A stretch of DNA of 64,000 nucleotides from Macrolepiota albuminosa (lineage: Eukaryota; Basidiomycota; Agaricomycetes; Agaricales; Agaricaceae). The translations under genes were made by a program, and so were the position numbers. Below are positions 1-12,074 of this stretch, in pieces. The first letter of the stretch is position 1. Each line of letters starts with the position of its first letter. The stretch spans positions 2,046,001-2,110,000 of the forward strand of contig JAMWFC010000082.1 in NCBI GenBank assembly GCA_027475525.1, in the 5' to 3' direction. The notes under the pieces are model-generated. The model saw nothing but the letters and a program-made list of their open reading frames with translations, had not been told where the DNA came from and made no database searches.

Positions 1-1067
1 CAGGATGTTCTAAAATCGTGAAGATTACTTCTCTGAGAGGTCTATAAGACTCTTGGAGACTTTGGTACTGATTTGCTCACTGACACTTAATTCCGGAACC
101 CTTTGAATACAATTTTCTCCATTTTCTATTCTTGTTGACTATATCGCAACATAGATAGATGTGTATCCCTTCATTTTTGTGGTCAACTATGTTGTACTCC
201 TATTGAACTAATATATCGCTTGAAAGATCAGTGGCTCCATGTCCACGATCTCTTAGTATTCTGGATTTTGAAACTCCCAACCCTTTTGAAAGCCATAACA
301 CGTGATAGTACCTCCATGTCCACGATCTCTTAGTATTCTGGATTTTGAAACTCCCAACCCTTTTGAAAGCCATAACACGTGATAGTACCATACAACTATA
401 AAAGAAGAGGTAGATCACACTCCTAAATTGCCTGCCTTATCTCATGCTGGGCTAGCTGGCATAGCACATAGCCTCAGCTTATGGTAAAGTCATAGTATAG
501 TTTAATAATTTCTGATACAAAATTATCTTAAATAAAATAATGTTCATAATAGTAAAACAAAAGAATATATGTAAAAGTGAAACATACATATAATAAAAGA
601 GGCATCTTGATACAATGTAAAGTGTGAGGCCAATTGTTACACAAGTCCACACCTCCAAAATGCCATCAAGTCTGCCTTGTAAGATGGCTTGCTCAAGTAG
701 CTGAAGTCAGCAGAATCTGACACTCTGCCAGCTTGTATAATTGTGCCACAGCTTTCAGAGGTCACCTTTACACAGATGGAGAGAGAAAAATCATAGAACA
801 ATGTTCAGATCTCATTAAGAGTTTGAAGGTTGGTTTAAAACAGATATTCCAAAAATCCATGAAACATTGACACCCAACAACAAGGAATCAATTGTGAACC
901 TTTCAGACAAGTTTTAAATATTATATTGTATGAGTTGAATATTTGGAGCATGCTCAGTGTAGTCCTTCAAAAGGCGAAGACACGAGCATGAGTCAAAAGT
1001 CTTCAAATAACCTTGTCGTTTGCTAGACTGTCCAGACAACATAGCATCTGTGATTGCGAGTGCACTT
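1..1067. other. AT-rich intergenic sequence, no gene seen
   Basis: No coding region with convincing composition or splice structure is visible on either strand. The only structure I see is the 77-bp tandem duplication at 235-388, listed separately. Confidence 0.6.
235..388. repeat. 77-bp tandem duplication (likely assembly artefact)
   Basis: Two copies of a 77-bp unit lie head to tail, at 235-311 and 312-388, with no mismatch seen. The period matches 13 other unrelated duplications in this window, so it is probably an untrimmed k-mer overlap between joined contigs. Confidence 0.9.
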
Positions 1068-1484
1068 CACTGCTGGCACTGAAAAGTATTTCTATTGGAA
1101 AAAGTACAAAAGAAACCTGTTATACCACTTCTACATTGTTTTTTCCCAAGAAATATATCAATATTTCCCCACTAAAATAGTTAGAAAAATTTTCACCTTT
1201 TTCCCAACTTTTTCCCAATGAAAAATACTATCTTTTTACCATCCTTTTTCTAGAAATAGTGCATTTTTTAGGAAAAAAGTGTGAAAAAGCAGCATTTTTT
1301 CAGAAAAACAGTGGCAAAAGGTGACATTTTTCCTTGTAAAACAGTTGAGAAAAAGATAAACATTTTTCTAAATATTTTGGTGAGAAAATGCTTACATATT
1401 TCTTGGGTAAACACCACATGGAAGTGGTATAACAGGTTTCTTTTGTACATTTTCCAATGAAAATACTTTCCAGTGCTAGCAGTG
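1068..1484. mobile_element. MITE with long terminal inverted repeats
   Basis: About 417 bp, AT-rich, non-coding. The left end (cactgctggcactg) recurs inverted at the right end (ccagtgctagcagtg). The inverted similarity runs inward for at least 120 bp on each side, including the block acaaaagaaacctgttatac. No clean target duplication is obvious. It ends about 85 bp before the start codon of the SLP1-like gene, so it probably sits in that promoter. This is a non-autonomous DNA-transposon derivative; I cannot assign the superfamily. Confidence 0.8.
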
Positions 1485-1568
1485 CTTGTGACATCAATTG
1501 ATGGGAATAACTTCGCCGCGCTAACGAGTTTTATTTATAGACCCGGCCACGACGTGGCTTTCACTTGG

Positions 1569-4500
1569 ATGTCGTGGCTTCAAGTGCTGCCACTGGGCCT
1601 CGTCGCTCTCAACGTCGTCCGCGCAGCAACTTCGCTCAACGATCCATTTCGCGCACTTGCTCTTCAGATTCCAAAGAAGCCAGAGCTGCCAATTTGTTGT
1701 CTTAAGCCTCAGCAACCCCTCGATGATGATGATGAATTCTGTTTAACGCCGGCAAGCTACAATACTGAGCTAAGAGGCGGGCCGATAGGCCGGATGTACA
1801 GTACCATGTACAGGGAGCAGCGTTTGTTGGTATCGATGTATGTATTTTTGTAGAGTAGAACTTTCCTCATATTGATTGTATGTTAGCATGTATAGTAGCG
1901 GGTTCACGTCGCAGTAAATCAAAGGTAAGGTTAGGGTTAGTGCGGGTTCAAGATAGGGTAAATTCGAGACCAGTGATGTGCGGACGCGGGATGTCCATGA
2001 CCTCCCGTGGTGTGTGAGATCCTGCTATATTGACAGAGTGAACGGTTGATGTGTGCGAGTCGAATCAGATGCGGCCCAATTCCATTGTCACGAGTCCTCC
2101 GCTTCATTGTCCATTTTTTCTTCTGTCCTGGCCGAGACTTACTCCGGCACGTGTCCATAGTGCAGTGATTCAGAGCTGGGTTCCGGCTCTTTCCGTTTAC
2201 CGGGGGTGGACAAGGTCCCTGGCCGCGGGGCCCGGATATTTTGGGGGTAGGCAAGGTCCCCATCACGGGAGCCAATCGCGTGCGGAGGCTGGAGTACCAC
2301 TTGTCTTGATGAAATGTGCTGATGGGGTTGTACGGGATGCATGCCAGCTGACAAAGATCGATGTCGATGATTCGGAGAATCCGTGGCCGTGAAGATAGAG
2401 ACACGGATCATCGGTAGTGGAGAAGTGAAGATGTGCCGATAAGAGAGAGTGGATTCTGCAACCTTGGGGGTTTGAACGGTCGTTCGTGGTGCAAACTCAT
2501 ATTTTTCCCCCTTGTCGGTGTCTGCCGGGGTGCAATGGCAGACGCGCAATGGAGACCACTACTCCATCGCGCCCCTCTCAGCAACCCCTCGAGACTGTCG
2601 AAGACGAGATCCTACTTTCTTTTGAGGAATGGAAGAGGCAACAAGGCGATATAATTAACCGTACTAGAAACACCGACAATGCCACTGATACGCTGATACC
2701 TGTCAATGCAAGTAGTGACATCCCTACTCTACCTCATGTGGAGGAACCACAGAAGCCACCACATTTTCGTGTCCCACTTACTGACCGCTTCAACTATGCC
2801 AGTTCAGAATGTTCCGCACGCGTACATCTTGCACATCGTGGTGCAAAATCTGCTTCTTCTATTCTCTCCTCAAAGCGCGACCGGTACATGCTTAGTCCGT
2901 GCAATGCAGAAAAGCAGTTTGTTGTCGTCGAGCTATGCGAGGACATTCGTATCGATACCGTTCAACTCGCAAACTTTGAATTCTTTAGTGGCATCTTCAA
3001 AGACTTTAAGCTTAGCGTTGCAAAAACCGATGTTACGGCAGAGGGTGCATTTACTGACGCTGGCGTGTTTCATGCAAAGAACGTTCGTGGAGTCCAGGTG
3101 CATGCGACCATCATCCACCGGTAGCCAAATCATAACTGACATCACCCAGTCGTTCCATCCGCCGACCTCGCTTCGAGACTTCTATCGCTATATCCGCATC
3201 GATTTTCTCTCTCATTATGGGAACGAGTTTTACTGTCCCGTATCTCTATTACGTGTCTACGGCCTTACCCATCTTGAGCAATGGAAGTGGGATACTTGGG
3301 AACAAGAAAGCAAGGAAAAGGCTGAGGCTCCAAAAGTGGATGCAAGTCCCAAGGAGCCAACGTTCACGCTTGAAATCGAGACGTCTTATGAACATACGCC
3401 CCCAACAAATGTGTCGTTAACAATTGACACTCACAATGAAACTTCTGTCATCGGAAATCCTACTGCTTCCAGTAGTGTTGTGAGGTTGTTCAGAAATGTT
3501 CTATGTCGCCGCTCATTACCATCCTAGGCCGTCGTACTTGGCTCAGTCTTGGATCCACTACCCTCAGCAGTTGTGCCAGATACACGCCATAATTCCGAGC
3601 CAATGAGACTACCTTCAATGTCAACTTTTGCTTCCGGAGAGCCCACCTACACCCCCTCCAATACAGCCCTCACCACATCCTCAACAACTCGACCTGATGT
3701 AATCACTCCCCTCGATGTCTCTCAAAATCCATCAACCACCTGCTACTCCCCCTCTACAACCTCCAACAATTCTAAGGACCCTTCTAGCACCGTCCCCTCA
3801 GCCTCATCTTCTAACTCCAAACCGCATCCTCCACCAAACCCTTCCACATCCCAACAGCCATCTCAGGGACCCGGCGGAGAATCAATCTACCGCACCATAA
3901 TGAACCGCCTCACCGCCCTCGAAGCAAACCATACACTCTACGCTCGCTATGTCGAACAACAAACCTCTGGTGTGCGTGAGGTGCTCCGGCGCATGGGCGA
4001 AGACGTCGGTCGTCTCGAAGGTATTGTCCGCGCTCAAGAGCAGGTACATTCTAAATTGCTCAGGGCATCTGAGGAGCGCATGCAGCTTGAATTGGGAGAG
4101 TTGGTGAAGAAGGTAGAGAGCTTGAAGGGAGAAATTGACATGGAGAAGAGGGTTGGAGTGGCACAAGTTTGTTTGTTGGCAGCTGTGTTGATTTTTATGG
4201 GGCTTACAAGGGGATCGAGAGGGGATCAGGGGGCTGTTGAGGCGGCTGAAGGAGAGAAGGCGACAACAAGAAAGCAGGGGATCGGGGAGTGGGGTAAGAG
4301 ATTTTCGAGTTTGAGTGGGGATTGGAGGTTTAAGAGAAAGAAGCAGGAGGATCCTTTTGACCAAGGTTAGTATATTCTCTCCATGGCTCTGTTCATGTCT
4401 TGCTCACGCTTTTCTTGTTACATGCTCATCAAGACACAAAAACTCAGTTTGTAGACTCTGCACCTTCATCTTCGGCTGATGACCGGCCTCCCCTTGCACC

Positions 4501-5038
4501 AAAAACAAATGTGGTCAAAGACCTCGCCTTGCGTTCAATATCAAGCGACACAAGAGTACCCCACCCTCGCTCGCGTTCACATACACCATCTATACGTACG
4601 CGTCAATATCAGTACCGACAACATCTTCAGCATTCACATCTTCCTGAAACACCCACACGCGTGAATACGCCCATGCTCGTGGTGCCGTTACAGCGCGCCA
4701 GCTCTGGTTTTAACACGGGACACCGAAGTGCGCGGCGGTGGGCACGGACGGCGCATTTACATGAAGTCAGGGGATCTGCCATGGTACGTAGTATTCATAG
4801 AAAGAAAGGGGATGAGAACGATGCTGAAGGGGATAATCCGTTTTGGGATGGGCCCATGGTTGGGAAGGAGAGGAGGCAGAAAGGGGAAAGAGAAAGAGGG
4901 GGTGAAGGAAGGGTGAGGGCTGACAGAGAATGTAAAGGTGATAAGACGGTGGACTGTGAGAGCGATGTGTGGGTGGATACAGATCTGGAGGAAGACGCTT
5001 ATATGCAGGTTTCTAGGAATGGAACTGCATGTGGATGA
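1569..5038 (+). CDS. SUN-family SLP1-like ER membrane protein, interrupted by an insertion
   Basis: The start at 1569 gives a signal-peptide-like N-terminus (MSWLQVLPLGLVALNVVRA) followed by DPFRALAL and PICCLKPQQPL. After the insertion at 1708-2576 the frame resumes with QQPLETVEDEILLSFEEWK, then the SUN-like domain (NYASSECSA, SSKRDRYMLSPC, VVVELCEDI, ANFEFFSGIFKDF, RIDFLSHYGNEFYCPVSLL). Then come a Ser/Thr/Pro-rich linker, a coiled coil, one membrane segment (QVCLLAAVLIFMGLT, near 4165-4210) and a charged tail ending at 5038. Introns placed by frame: 3098-3149, 3480-3527, 4366-4433. Relatives of yeast SLP1 and animal SUCO/OPT are ER/nuclear-envelope proteins. Family assignment is firm. It is uncertain whether this allele works, since the insertion separates the signal peptide from the SUN domain. 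A start at 2549 without a signal peptide is an alternative. Confidence 0.8.
1708..2592. repeat. 869-bp insertion bounded by 16-bp direct repeats
   Basis: The 16-mer ctcagcaacccctcga occurs at 1708-1723 and 2577-2592. Both copies lie in the same codon phase (PQQPL and SQQPL). Removing one repeat plus the intervening 853 bp joins PICCLKPQQPL to ETVEDEILLSFEEWK, the arrangement expected in SLP1 proteins. No terminal inverted repeats, long ORF or poly-A tail were seen in the insert. It could be a mobile element with a long target duplication, a misassembly, or a very long intron. The last is less likely because no good donor gives the right phase. Confidence 0.6.
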
Positions 5039-8034
5039 GGCGCAAATGCTCGTAACGTGCGTTTGTATCTTTATACAGTCTTCCTTCTTTCATCCTTTTT
5101 TTTCTCGAGTAATCGATGAACCCATTCATAGATACCTATAAGCACTTCATCTTTGCATTGTTCCACCTGCAGCCACACGAACTACACGCACCGTTATAAT
5201 CGCGCATACATATATCTGGATTTCGATGACTCATTAACTTATATATCCTTGTTTTAGTACACTCCAACATCCAAAGCCACTGGTATATCATCGTTCATCT
5301 CAGAATTGTGCCGATTTCCCTTATTAGAAGAGGGAGCTCGTGGAAGACCAATATGGTGAGCTTGACATGAGCGAGAGAAAACCCTGTACCGGTTATTCGC
5401 AGTCGACATGATTGAGAATCAATCGAATATCCGTGAACACTTACTTCTTCCCTAGTCGCATCCGAATTCAATCACCTCATTCGATCTTCGATGGGCCCTA
5501 TCAGATATCAACCAATCAAGCTCACGGTGCTTGCCTTGTTACTGACACGGCAAAAACGCGCACAGTGGCTATTTCGTTCGGCAACACTTGAATCTGGGAC
5601 TACGTATATGATAGATTTATGGCATGCCAAAAGGACGAAGCCTCGTAAAAGGGACCCCTTCCACAACTACTCTACCCTGGGCTTTTACTCTGGATGTTCC
5701 TCTCACTGAGGGAAATCTTTGTCCGCGGCTAATCTTGTGAGCTTCCTCAAGTTGTTGCTTCTCGTTAGATGGCGAGAACACAGTTTCACTATGAAACAGT
5801 ACTAACAAATTGAGTAATCAATACGATGAAGCACAGATTCATGTATCGAACATACAAGCTAGAGGTATGAATCCTTCCAAAGTCTTGCCTATAGTGACCA
5901 AAGCTGTCCTGATGTTGATCATCTCTTTGCAGAATGCTAAAAAGTCAAGTCGACGTTGGAATGTTGTGACAGGATAGTCGAGTGGAAACCGAATATACGG
6001 TAAGCTAGATATAATAACTACTTAGTCTTGACACCGATGCGGGGCAACAGCTATTACCTTGACAGAATAATACCAGGCTTTGGTAAGAAAAGGTAAATGC
6101 TGTGTAAATAGGATAACCTCACCTCAGTGTTGGCACGCGATGGGGCAACAGCTGAGGTGCAACGTAGGCGCAAAACAGTATATAAATGTTCTATGTTACG
6201 GAATGACGGGGCCGCTGCGAGTGAAATTTCTGGGGGTGTCAAAGCCAAATGGCATGTTGGCGTTCGGTTGTTGATGAGATTACGGTGGTGGCAAAAGTTT
6301 CTGTGACATGACTGAGAACTGCTATTCCGAAAGTTACAACACCTTGGGTCCTCATCGCAGACCACCGTTGACTCCTTCAGTATCCCCAGAGCTCGGGCTT
6401 TTTTTGTGAGATTGCAGAGACACGCTGCCCAAAAATTCAGGAGTATATGAGCATTGGTTGCAATAACTATGATCTCACCGGATCATTCGCTTCTTAGTAC
6501 GTCCTTGAATCAGAGTCTGCATTAATCAACACCAACGTTCTCGAGTCTTTGCCTTCATTCTGTGCCTGAGATATCAATATTTGTATTACAGTATCCATTA
6601 CATCAGTATATTGCTTTTTATTTTTCTCTTTCCTCGAGTTCCAAAAAATCGAACAAAAAATCCAGCAGGGTTTTTCGACCCCACAAATTGAAGAACAAAA
6701 ACCTGCAAAGGCGTGGGTTAGCCACTATCTGGTGGGCGGGTGGGGAAAATCAACATCCGCGCACCAACTGATCCCTAAATTTTACCCTGTCATCTTTCCA
6801 TCTCGTCAGGCGTTGATTTGTGGCGTGTTAAGTAAGTCCCAGTGAGAACTGTATCTGGCAGATCTAAGAATCAATGTGAATTTCAAACACTTTCTCAGGT
6901 ACAGGCTGAAATTTCGGCATAACTTTAATTTAGATTCTTACGTGCACATTGTGTAGTGCCCATAGTCGCCCATAGTTGTGGTTTAATAGTTTATCCTGGG
7001 AGTTTCTCTCACATCCGTTCCACATTCCTCCGAGGTCTATGTAGTAGTTATTATAGGACAAGATTGCAATTTTAGGACTTACACCAGTCTTAGTCATTCC
7101 TCGTCTCAGCCATGCTCAATGCAAACGACTCTGGCTGAAACTACTTCTCCGGTCATCCGAGCTAATGCACGATGCACTCGTGAAGATTCTATCAAGCACT
7201 GTATGACGCGGATCTACAACATGATTCACGGTATACCTGCAATCCCTCAATATCAGGGACAAGTCTCAGGGAAAAAGGTTGGATAGTCAAGGTAACAGGA
7301 TACCAATGACTCTGAGGGACGTTAAGATAAAAGAGAGGCCTGATTTGAGATATAATGTATAATCAATGAAATTCTCGGACCCCTTGCAGCCGCGGAGAGC
7401 CAATGTATAATCATTGGAACCAGAAGATAATCATCATAGCTAAGGCAGGTTGCTCAAAAAGAATGCCGTACACGTTTTCTTGTTAGAAAGTCATCGGAGT
7501 GGACCGTATTGGGTGAAGTAAGAGAGCAAAAAGATCACAGGCAGAAACAGATGGCAGAAATGATATATCGCCCTTTTCCTTATAAATGAGTTTTGTTCAT
7601 CAACCTGCAAAAGTGAAAAGCAAAACTGGTGAAAAGGGAACATCGTCATTATCTTCGAAGCATTTTCAGCGCGGTATTTCTGAGAGCAAATCCATGAGAA
7701 ACACTTAGTAGAAGCCTGCAACATGCAAAACGAATGGTGGAAAATTGGAATTCGACCCCCAACGGTACCACCGGATAATTCCGTTACGCGCCGGCCCTAA
7801 CGTTTGTTCGTTATAAGGATGGGTCCCATGATTGATTTCTTTGGCTCACAACCCCATTTATGCGATCCCCAGTGGCAAGAGGTAAGTTGTTTATCTGCCT
7901 CGTTCCAGAGTATCTTAGAATTTTCTCATCAGCCGCTGCGATGTATGCGCCAGCCCCGCAACACGGTGGTGACACGTCATGTAGAAACTTGTACGTTTCT
8001 CTATATCGCCTTTTCTCATTTGCAAGTAATAGTC
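5039..8034. other. 3-kb stretch without a recognisable gene
   Basis: It contains only short, unlinked ORFs (the longest is about 100 codons, 6054-6365 on the minus strand) with no family motif and no exon chain I could build. The ORF at 5617-5808 (-) has a plausible charged composition, but I could not connect it to anything. Decayed genes or small unrecognised genes may be present. Confidence 0.4.
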
Positions 8035-8379
8035 TCATGTGTAGGGCCTGTTTGTGTTGATTGTGTGGTAGCGCTCTCGGTGGGCTTCGTTATAAATGAA
8101 CCTGTGGTCTCTGGAGTGGGTTACACTGCCAGGCAAGTCCAGATTTTTTCTTGGATCGTTCTCATACTCAAGTGTTTCATAGAGTTGACCAGCAAGTCTT
8201 GGTTGGACTTGCTTGTCTCCGGGCAGGATTTTCCCTGGCCCGTATCCGCTTTCTGGATTTCTGGGAAGTGGGCGAGGTGAAGGTGCTTTGGCACGCTTCG
8301 CGTCAATTGTTGAAATTAAATAACCCAGGTCATCCCCTGTATCGTACTCTACTCCTGTTGTCAAGTTGAAGGAATACAA
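8035..8379 (-). CDS. Hypothetical protein, probably a gene fragment
   Basis: This 114-codon open frame has protein-like composition: alternating charged and Pro/Gly-rich segments (KAPSPRPLPRNPESGYGPG, YETLEYENDPRKNLDLPG). I do not recognise the family. It begins with a non-ATG codon in the continuous frame, so an upstream exon may exist. A second ORF follows on the same strand at 7811-8038 (MRLLLANEKRRYRETYKFL) and overlaps its end, so the real gene may be spliced or frameshifted. It lies about 80 bp downstream of the TRP4 stop on the same strand. Confidence 0.35.
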   Translation of the reverse strand: MYSFNLTTGVEYDTGDDLGYLISTIDAKRAKAPSPRPLPRNPESGYGPGKILPGDKQVQPRLAGQLYETLEYENDPRKNLDLPGSVTHSRDHRFIYNEAHRERYHTINTNRPYT

Positions 8380-8458
8380 GTTCGATATGCAAACTCTAGT
8401 GTCAAATTAGATTCTATTGCTGTCTACAAGGAGGTTGTTGAGGTCTATACAGAGGCTT

Positions 8459-9585
8459 TCAACCCAACTTGCTCTGTTGTCCAGATGTTTGGAATGTCTC
8501 CAGGGCATTCCAAGCCAAACCTGACACGATACTTTCCAGTGCCATTGCGGTCCCCTCCTTATAACCTTTGGCCAAACCTGCGACTACAAGAAGCGCCGAC
8601 GCGTTTATCAGGACAAAGTCGAGGACTGATGCTAAGTCTTGAGGGATATCCTTTCCAGACGTAAGCAATCGCTTAAATGTATCCGCATTTTCCTGTCCAT
8701 CCCCTCCAATCACTGTAGAGAGCGGATGCTCTTCCAAACCAAAATCTTCCGGGGTGAGAGTCATTTCGGTGATTTCGCCGTCCTTTAATTCCCAGGCCCA
8801 CGTCGGACCAGCGCAGCTGATCTCGTCCAAGTTCTCATAACCGCATACGACCAGCGCTCTCTCGACACCACCGTCACGTAAAGATTTAGCGAAGGTCAGA
8901 CCAATCTCACGCTCGGCTACGCCCAAGACCATTCCCCGCGGTTGAGCGGGGTTGATGAGAGGTCCGAGGACATTAAACATCGTACGGAATGGCAGGGCTT
9001 TCCGGAAAGGTGCAATGACCGCCAGCGAGGGGTGGTAGTGTGGTGCGAGAATGAATGTGAATGGTATACGAGGTATAGGTGTAATACTTCCGGGTTGTGG
9101 TGCCTTGAAGTGGCAGCCCAATGACTCCAGAAGATCGGCAGACCCTGACAAGGAGGTCGATGCGCGACTGCCGTGCTATGGACAAGGTCAAAGATGAGAT
9201 ACTCAGATACATTTGAGAACCTCACTTTGATCACACGGGCTCCTGCTCCTGCAGCGACGATTGCTGCAGTCGTGCTGACATTGAATAGGTTGTACCCGTC
9301 ACCCCCTGTGCCCACAATATCGACGATGAAATCGTCTTCGGTATTCTGCACGTCGGCTTTCAAGGCCCTCTCTCGCAAGACTTGGGCAGCGGCGACTAGC
9401 GATTCAGGACGTCGCTCCACACGATGAACGTGCAGTGCGGTCAGGAACGCTCCGACTTGTGATGACTGAAGGACGTTCGGAGCAAAGAGATGGTTAAGAG
9501 CTTCCTTGAGGTCTTCTGCAGTGAAATACTCCGGGGTTTGCACAAGCCTATTCAACAGGGGTTTGAAAGAATCAGACGTGTACAT
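8459..9585 (-). CDS. TRP4: Anthranilate phosphoribosyltransferase
   Basis: The product transfers the phosphoribosyl group of PRPP to anthranilate, the second committed step of tryptophan synthesis. Start at 9585 (MYTSDSFKPLLNRLV). Exon 1 (9585-9226) carries the N-terminal helical domain and the PRPP-binding loop DIVGTGGDGYNLFNVSTTAA. A 50-bp intron (9225-9176, gtgagg...catag, phase 0) separates it from exon 2 (9175-8459), giving VIK/HGSRASTSLSGSADLLESLG, which fits the family. Further matches are PFRTMFNVLGPLINPAQP, the usual motif near the active site, and a C-terminal NASALLVVAGLAKGYKEGTAMA. The product is about 358 residues, normal for the family. No frameshift or 77-bp duplication affects it. 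Confidence 0.95.
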
Positions 9586-10140
9586 GGTGATGAATGCGAA
9601 GTTCGTTTCGAAGACGCTTTTTATGTCAATCAGCGATCAGAGATCATGGCGGAGGCAGAGTGCACATTTGCAAGGGCATAGCAATTCCGAGCCATCTTTG
9701 GACCCAGATCACCTCACATGCCTTGCAACATATCCGTAAAGGCCATTATGGAATGAGGATATCTATAAGTTGAAGGAGGGCTAGCGCCTCAAACGTTTAG
9801 GAGTCGATGATCAGTCGCTGCAACAGCCTTCCGATGAATACGCCAGTATGGTTACTTCAAATCCCCTATCAACCTCATTTGGCTAGAAACGCTCTTCCAT
9901 CATACCGATCGATCCCGCGGCCGGTGTTAAAGCGTTCCACAGCGCAGCGCAAGTAGCATAAAAGTTTGATGATTAAGCGTTTCTTGCATATCTGGTTGAT
10001 GCGCGGTATTGCGTCTTCTGCGACTATATGTAGATAGAGACTGTTGGGAGCCAAGTGAGGTCATAGATGTGACCAATGTGGTACACGAACAGTGGTCCTC
10101 AGGGCCCGAGCTCGCCACCACGCTGCTTTTCCGCACATAT
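9586..10140. other. Upstream region of TRP4, no gene seen
   Basis: Presumably holds the TRP4 promoter, since the gene reads leftward from 9585. No coding sequence or clear regulatory motif was recognised. Confidence 0.4.
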
Positions 10141-10167
10141 ACATTTAACTCAAATACACATAGAGTA

Positions 10168-10345
10168 CCCTCAGTTTGGTTAATACACAACTGAGGGTAC
10201 GTTACTTACACTTCACTATACACCACGCAATACTCACTACAAATCGTACCTAGATTATACTTACGTGTATTGATCTAGGTCCTTACAATACAGTTTGGTT
10301 TATACGCAACTGAGGATTATACTTACGTGTAATGGCCTAGGTGTG
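10168..10345. repeat. Paired CTCAG...CTGAG hairpins with direct repeats
   Basis: Hairpin 1 (10168-10197) has arms ccctcagtt and aactgaggg. Hairpin 2 (10291-10314) has arms cagtt and aactg. Each is linked to a direct repeat, gattatacttacgtgta, at about 10253 and 10316. The same architecture with different loop sequence recurs at 16303-16455, just before a Copia gag. This suggests an LTR or LTR fragment, but no matching pair of ends was found here. Confidence 0.5.
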
Positions 10346-11032
10346 AAACACCTATCGGGTTCCCGGTATCAGTTCCAACACAGACAGAGTAACAAAAACT
10401 GAACAGGTGCCTCATACTCCGACCCTCAATGCTGAACTTCTTGGTCAAAAACTTGAGTTTAGGGGACCGCTTTGTCCACTCACTCGTGACATAACTTACG
10501 GATTGGCACTTGGACATGACATCCATGGATCCTTGAAGTCGTTGATAACGCATCCAAGGACCTGCTTGCCAACCATTGTTATTGCAAACAACCCCTTGGC
10601 TAGGTCTGTTTCAAACACTCTGTCAAAGCCGAGAAATTTTGCCTGATGACCCCTTGACATGTACCACTCCTCCGCCAGCGTCGGCTACGGCCCAGTGATA
10701 TCACCGACGGTTCTAAAATCGTCTTCTCTTTCAATCCTGATCTGAGAAACTTTCCTTTGTATACCGTAGGTCACCACTTGCAATGCATCTCCCCATACCA
10801 AAGTAAGTTCTTTGCTTCTTTGCAAGTCTGGCAAATGAACCTCTGACCGACATTCTCTACTTCACAGGAAGAGCAAAGCGTTTGATATATTGAGGAAGCG
10901 GATAGTTCATCGTCCACGCGTGCATTTGGAAGAGACAAGACGGGATTGTACCACCTCGTTAAACTGAATAGCTCAGGATCTGCTCGAGTTATACAGGAAC
11001 ATCATTAATTGGATCACTGACCGACAGGATTT
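10346..11032. other. Intergenic, no gene recognised
   Basis: Only short open frames are present. Part of this may be the eroded 5' end of the leucine-rich pseudogene that follows. Confidence 0.3.
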
Positions 11033-11813
11033 GTGACCTTTCCTTGGCTTCTCGAGTATGCTCTGCTGAAGCATAGCGTGCTCTTTTCCATGATCGATCT
11101 CTCCCGGGATACTAGAGTGCCTGCGCTCTGGCCGGGCACTATACTTCAACATCCCCAGAAAGCGTTGGCCATCCGCGTTTTGACTCTACGGTTTGACTTG
11201 ACGTTCATAATTATTCCTGATCTCCTTTTGTCCTCCCTCCGATTAATGGCACAAGCGCTCACGGCGCTACAAGGACTATTCGGACATTCCCTTGCAATGA
11301 TGCATCCCATACACTTGGATTCTCGATGGCTGCACTGCCGAATCACGTACATTCCTTAACTCACTATTGCCTTTATGGTCCGTTATTCCTTTTCTATCTC
11401 GACACCCCGAATTCGTGACATCGCAGATGCATTACTACCTCATCTCACAACGATCGATGTACATGTATCTGCCCTGGCATCTTTCCTAACACCGCGATCT
11501 CTAACGAAGATACGCCTCGAAGTTGATGGTTGGAGCAGTGTAACGAGCCGAGAGCTTCTTGTACTCTCTCTTTGATATGACCCTGACAACCCTCATCGTT
11601 GAGGATTCATCGACGACAGGCCACTTGGAGCTAGCGAGATTCCTCGCTCATCTAGCAAATTTAGCAAAAGCTACGCCAAAACTCGAAATGTTGGCGTACA
11701 CCAAGATATCACCCCTCAGTGCACATGTCAGCAAGTCATCATCAAACCTGCAGGCTTGCCCGGCTAACATTCCCACCGGATATACTTCCTCATTCTGTCA
11801 AGGCAATAGCTGA
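11033..11813 (+). pseudogene. Decayed leucine-rich gene, F-box/LRR-like
   Basis: Three short ORFs in different frames (11033-11359, 11375-11575, 11559-11813) together read like the LRR part of the large agaricomycete F-box-like family: HPQKALAIRVLTLRFDL, IADALLPHLTTIDVHVSAL, LTKIRLEVDGWSS, LARFLAHLANLAKATPKLEM. The frame breaks near 11360, 11570 and 11720, and no complete F-box was found, so I call it a pseudogene. A further ORF to 12141 runs into the 3' end of the convergent sedolisin gene and is probably not coding there. Family assignment is by resemblance only. Confidence 0.4.
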
Positions 11814-12074
11814 AAGTGCCTTCACTCGCTGCCCTTCCCTCAGATGTGTAGCATTGAAGGACGAGCAGAATACTTCTTTATGCACGCGCCAAGGCGGTTG
11901 CATTACGAAAGATGACGCTGATTTTTTGTCCTCAGATGCCTTGGAGAGTGATTCACCTCCATCTCAAGAAATGTTCGCCCCTCTAGAATGCCTTCCAAGC
12001 TCCGCAGTAAGCACGTGTAACTTTGATGGTCCCTGTCAATTAGACTACTTTACTTCACTTCCTAAGTATGTATT

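Noticed and set aside
1925..1945. Two telomere-like TTAGGG units (ggttagggttag)
   Set aside because: Only two units, no array and no subtelomeric context; short runs occur by chance.
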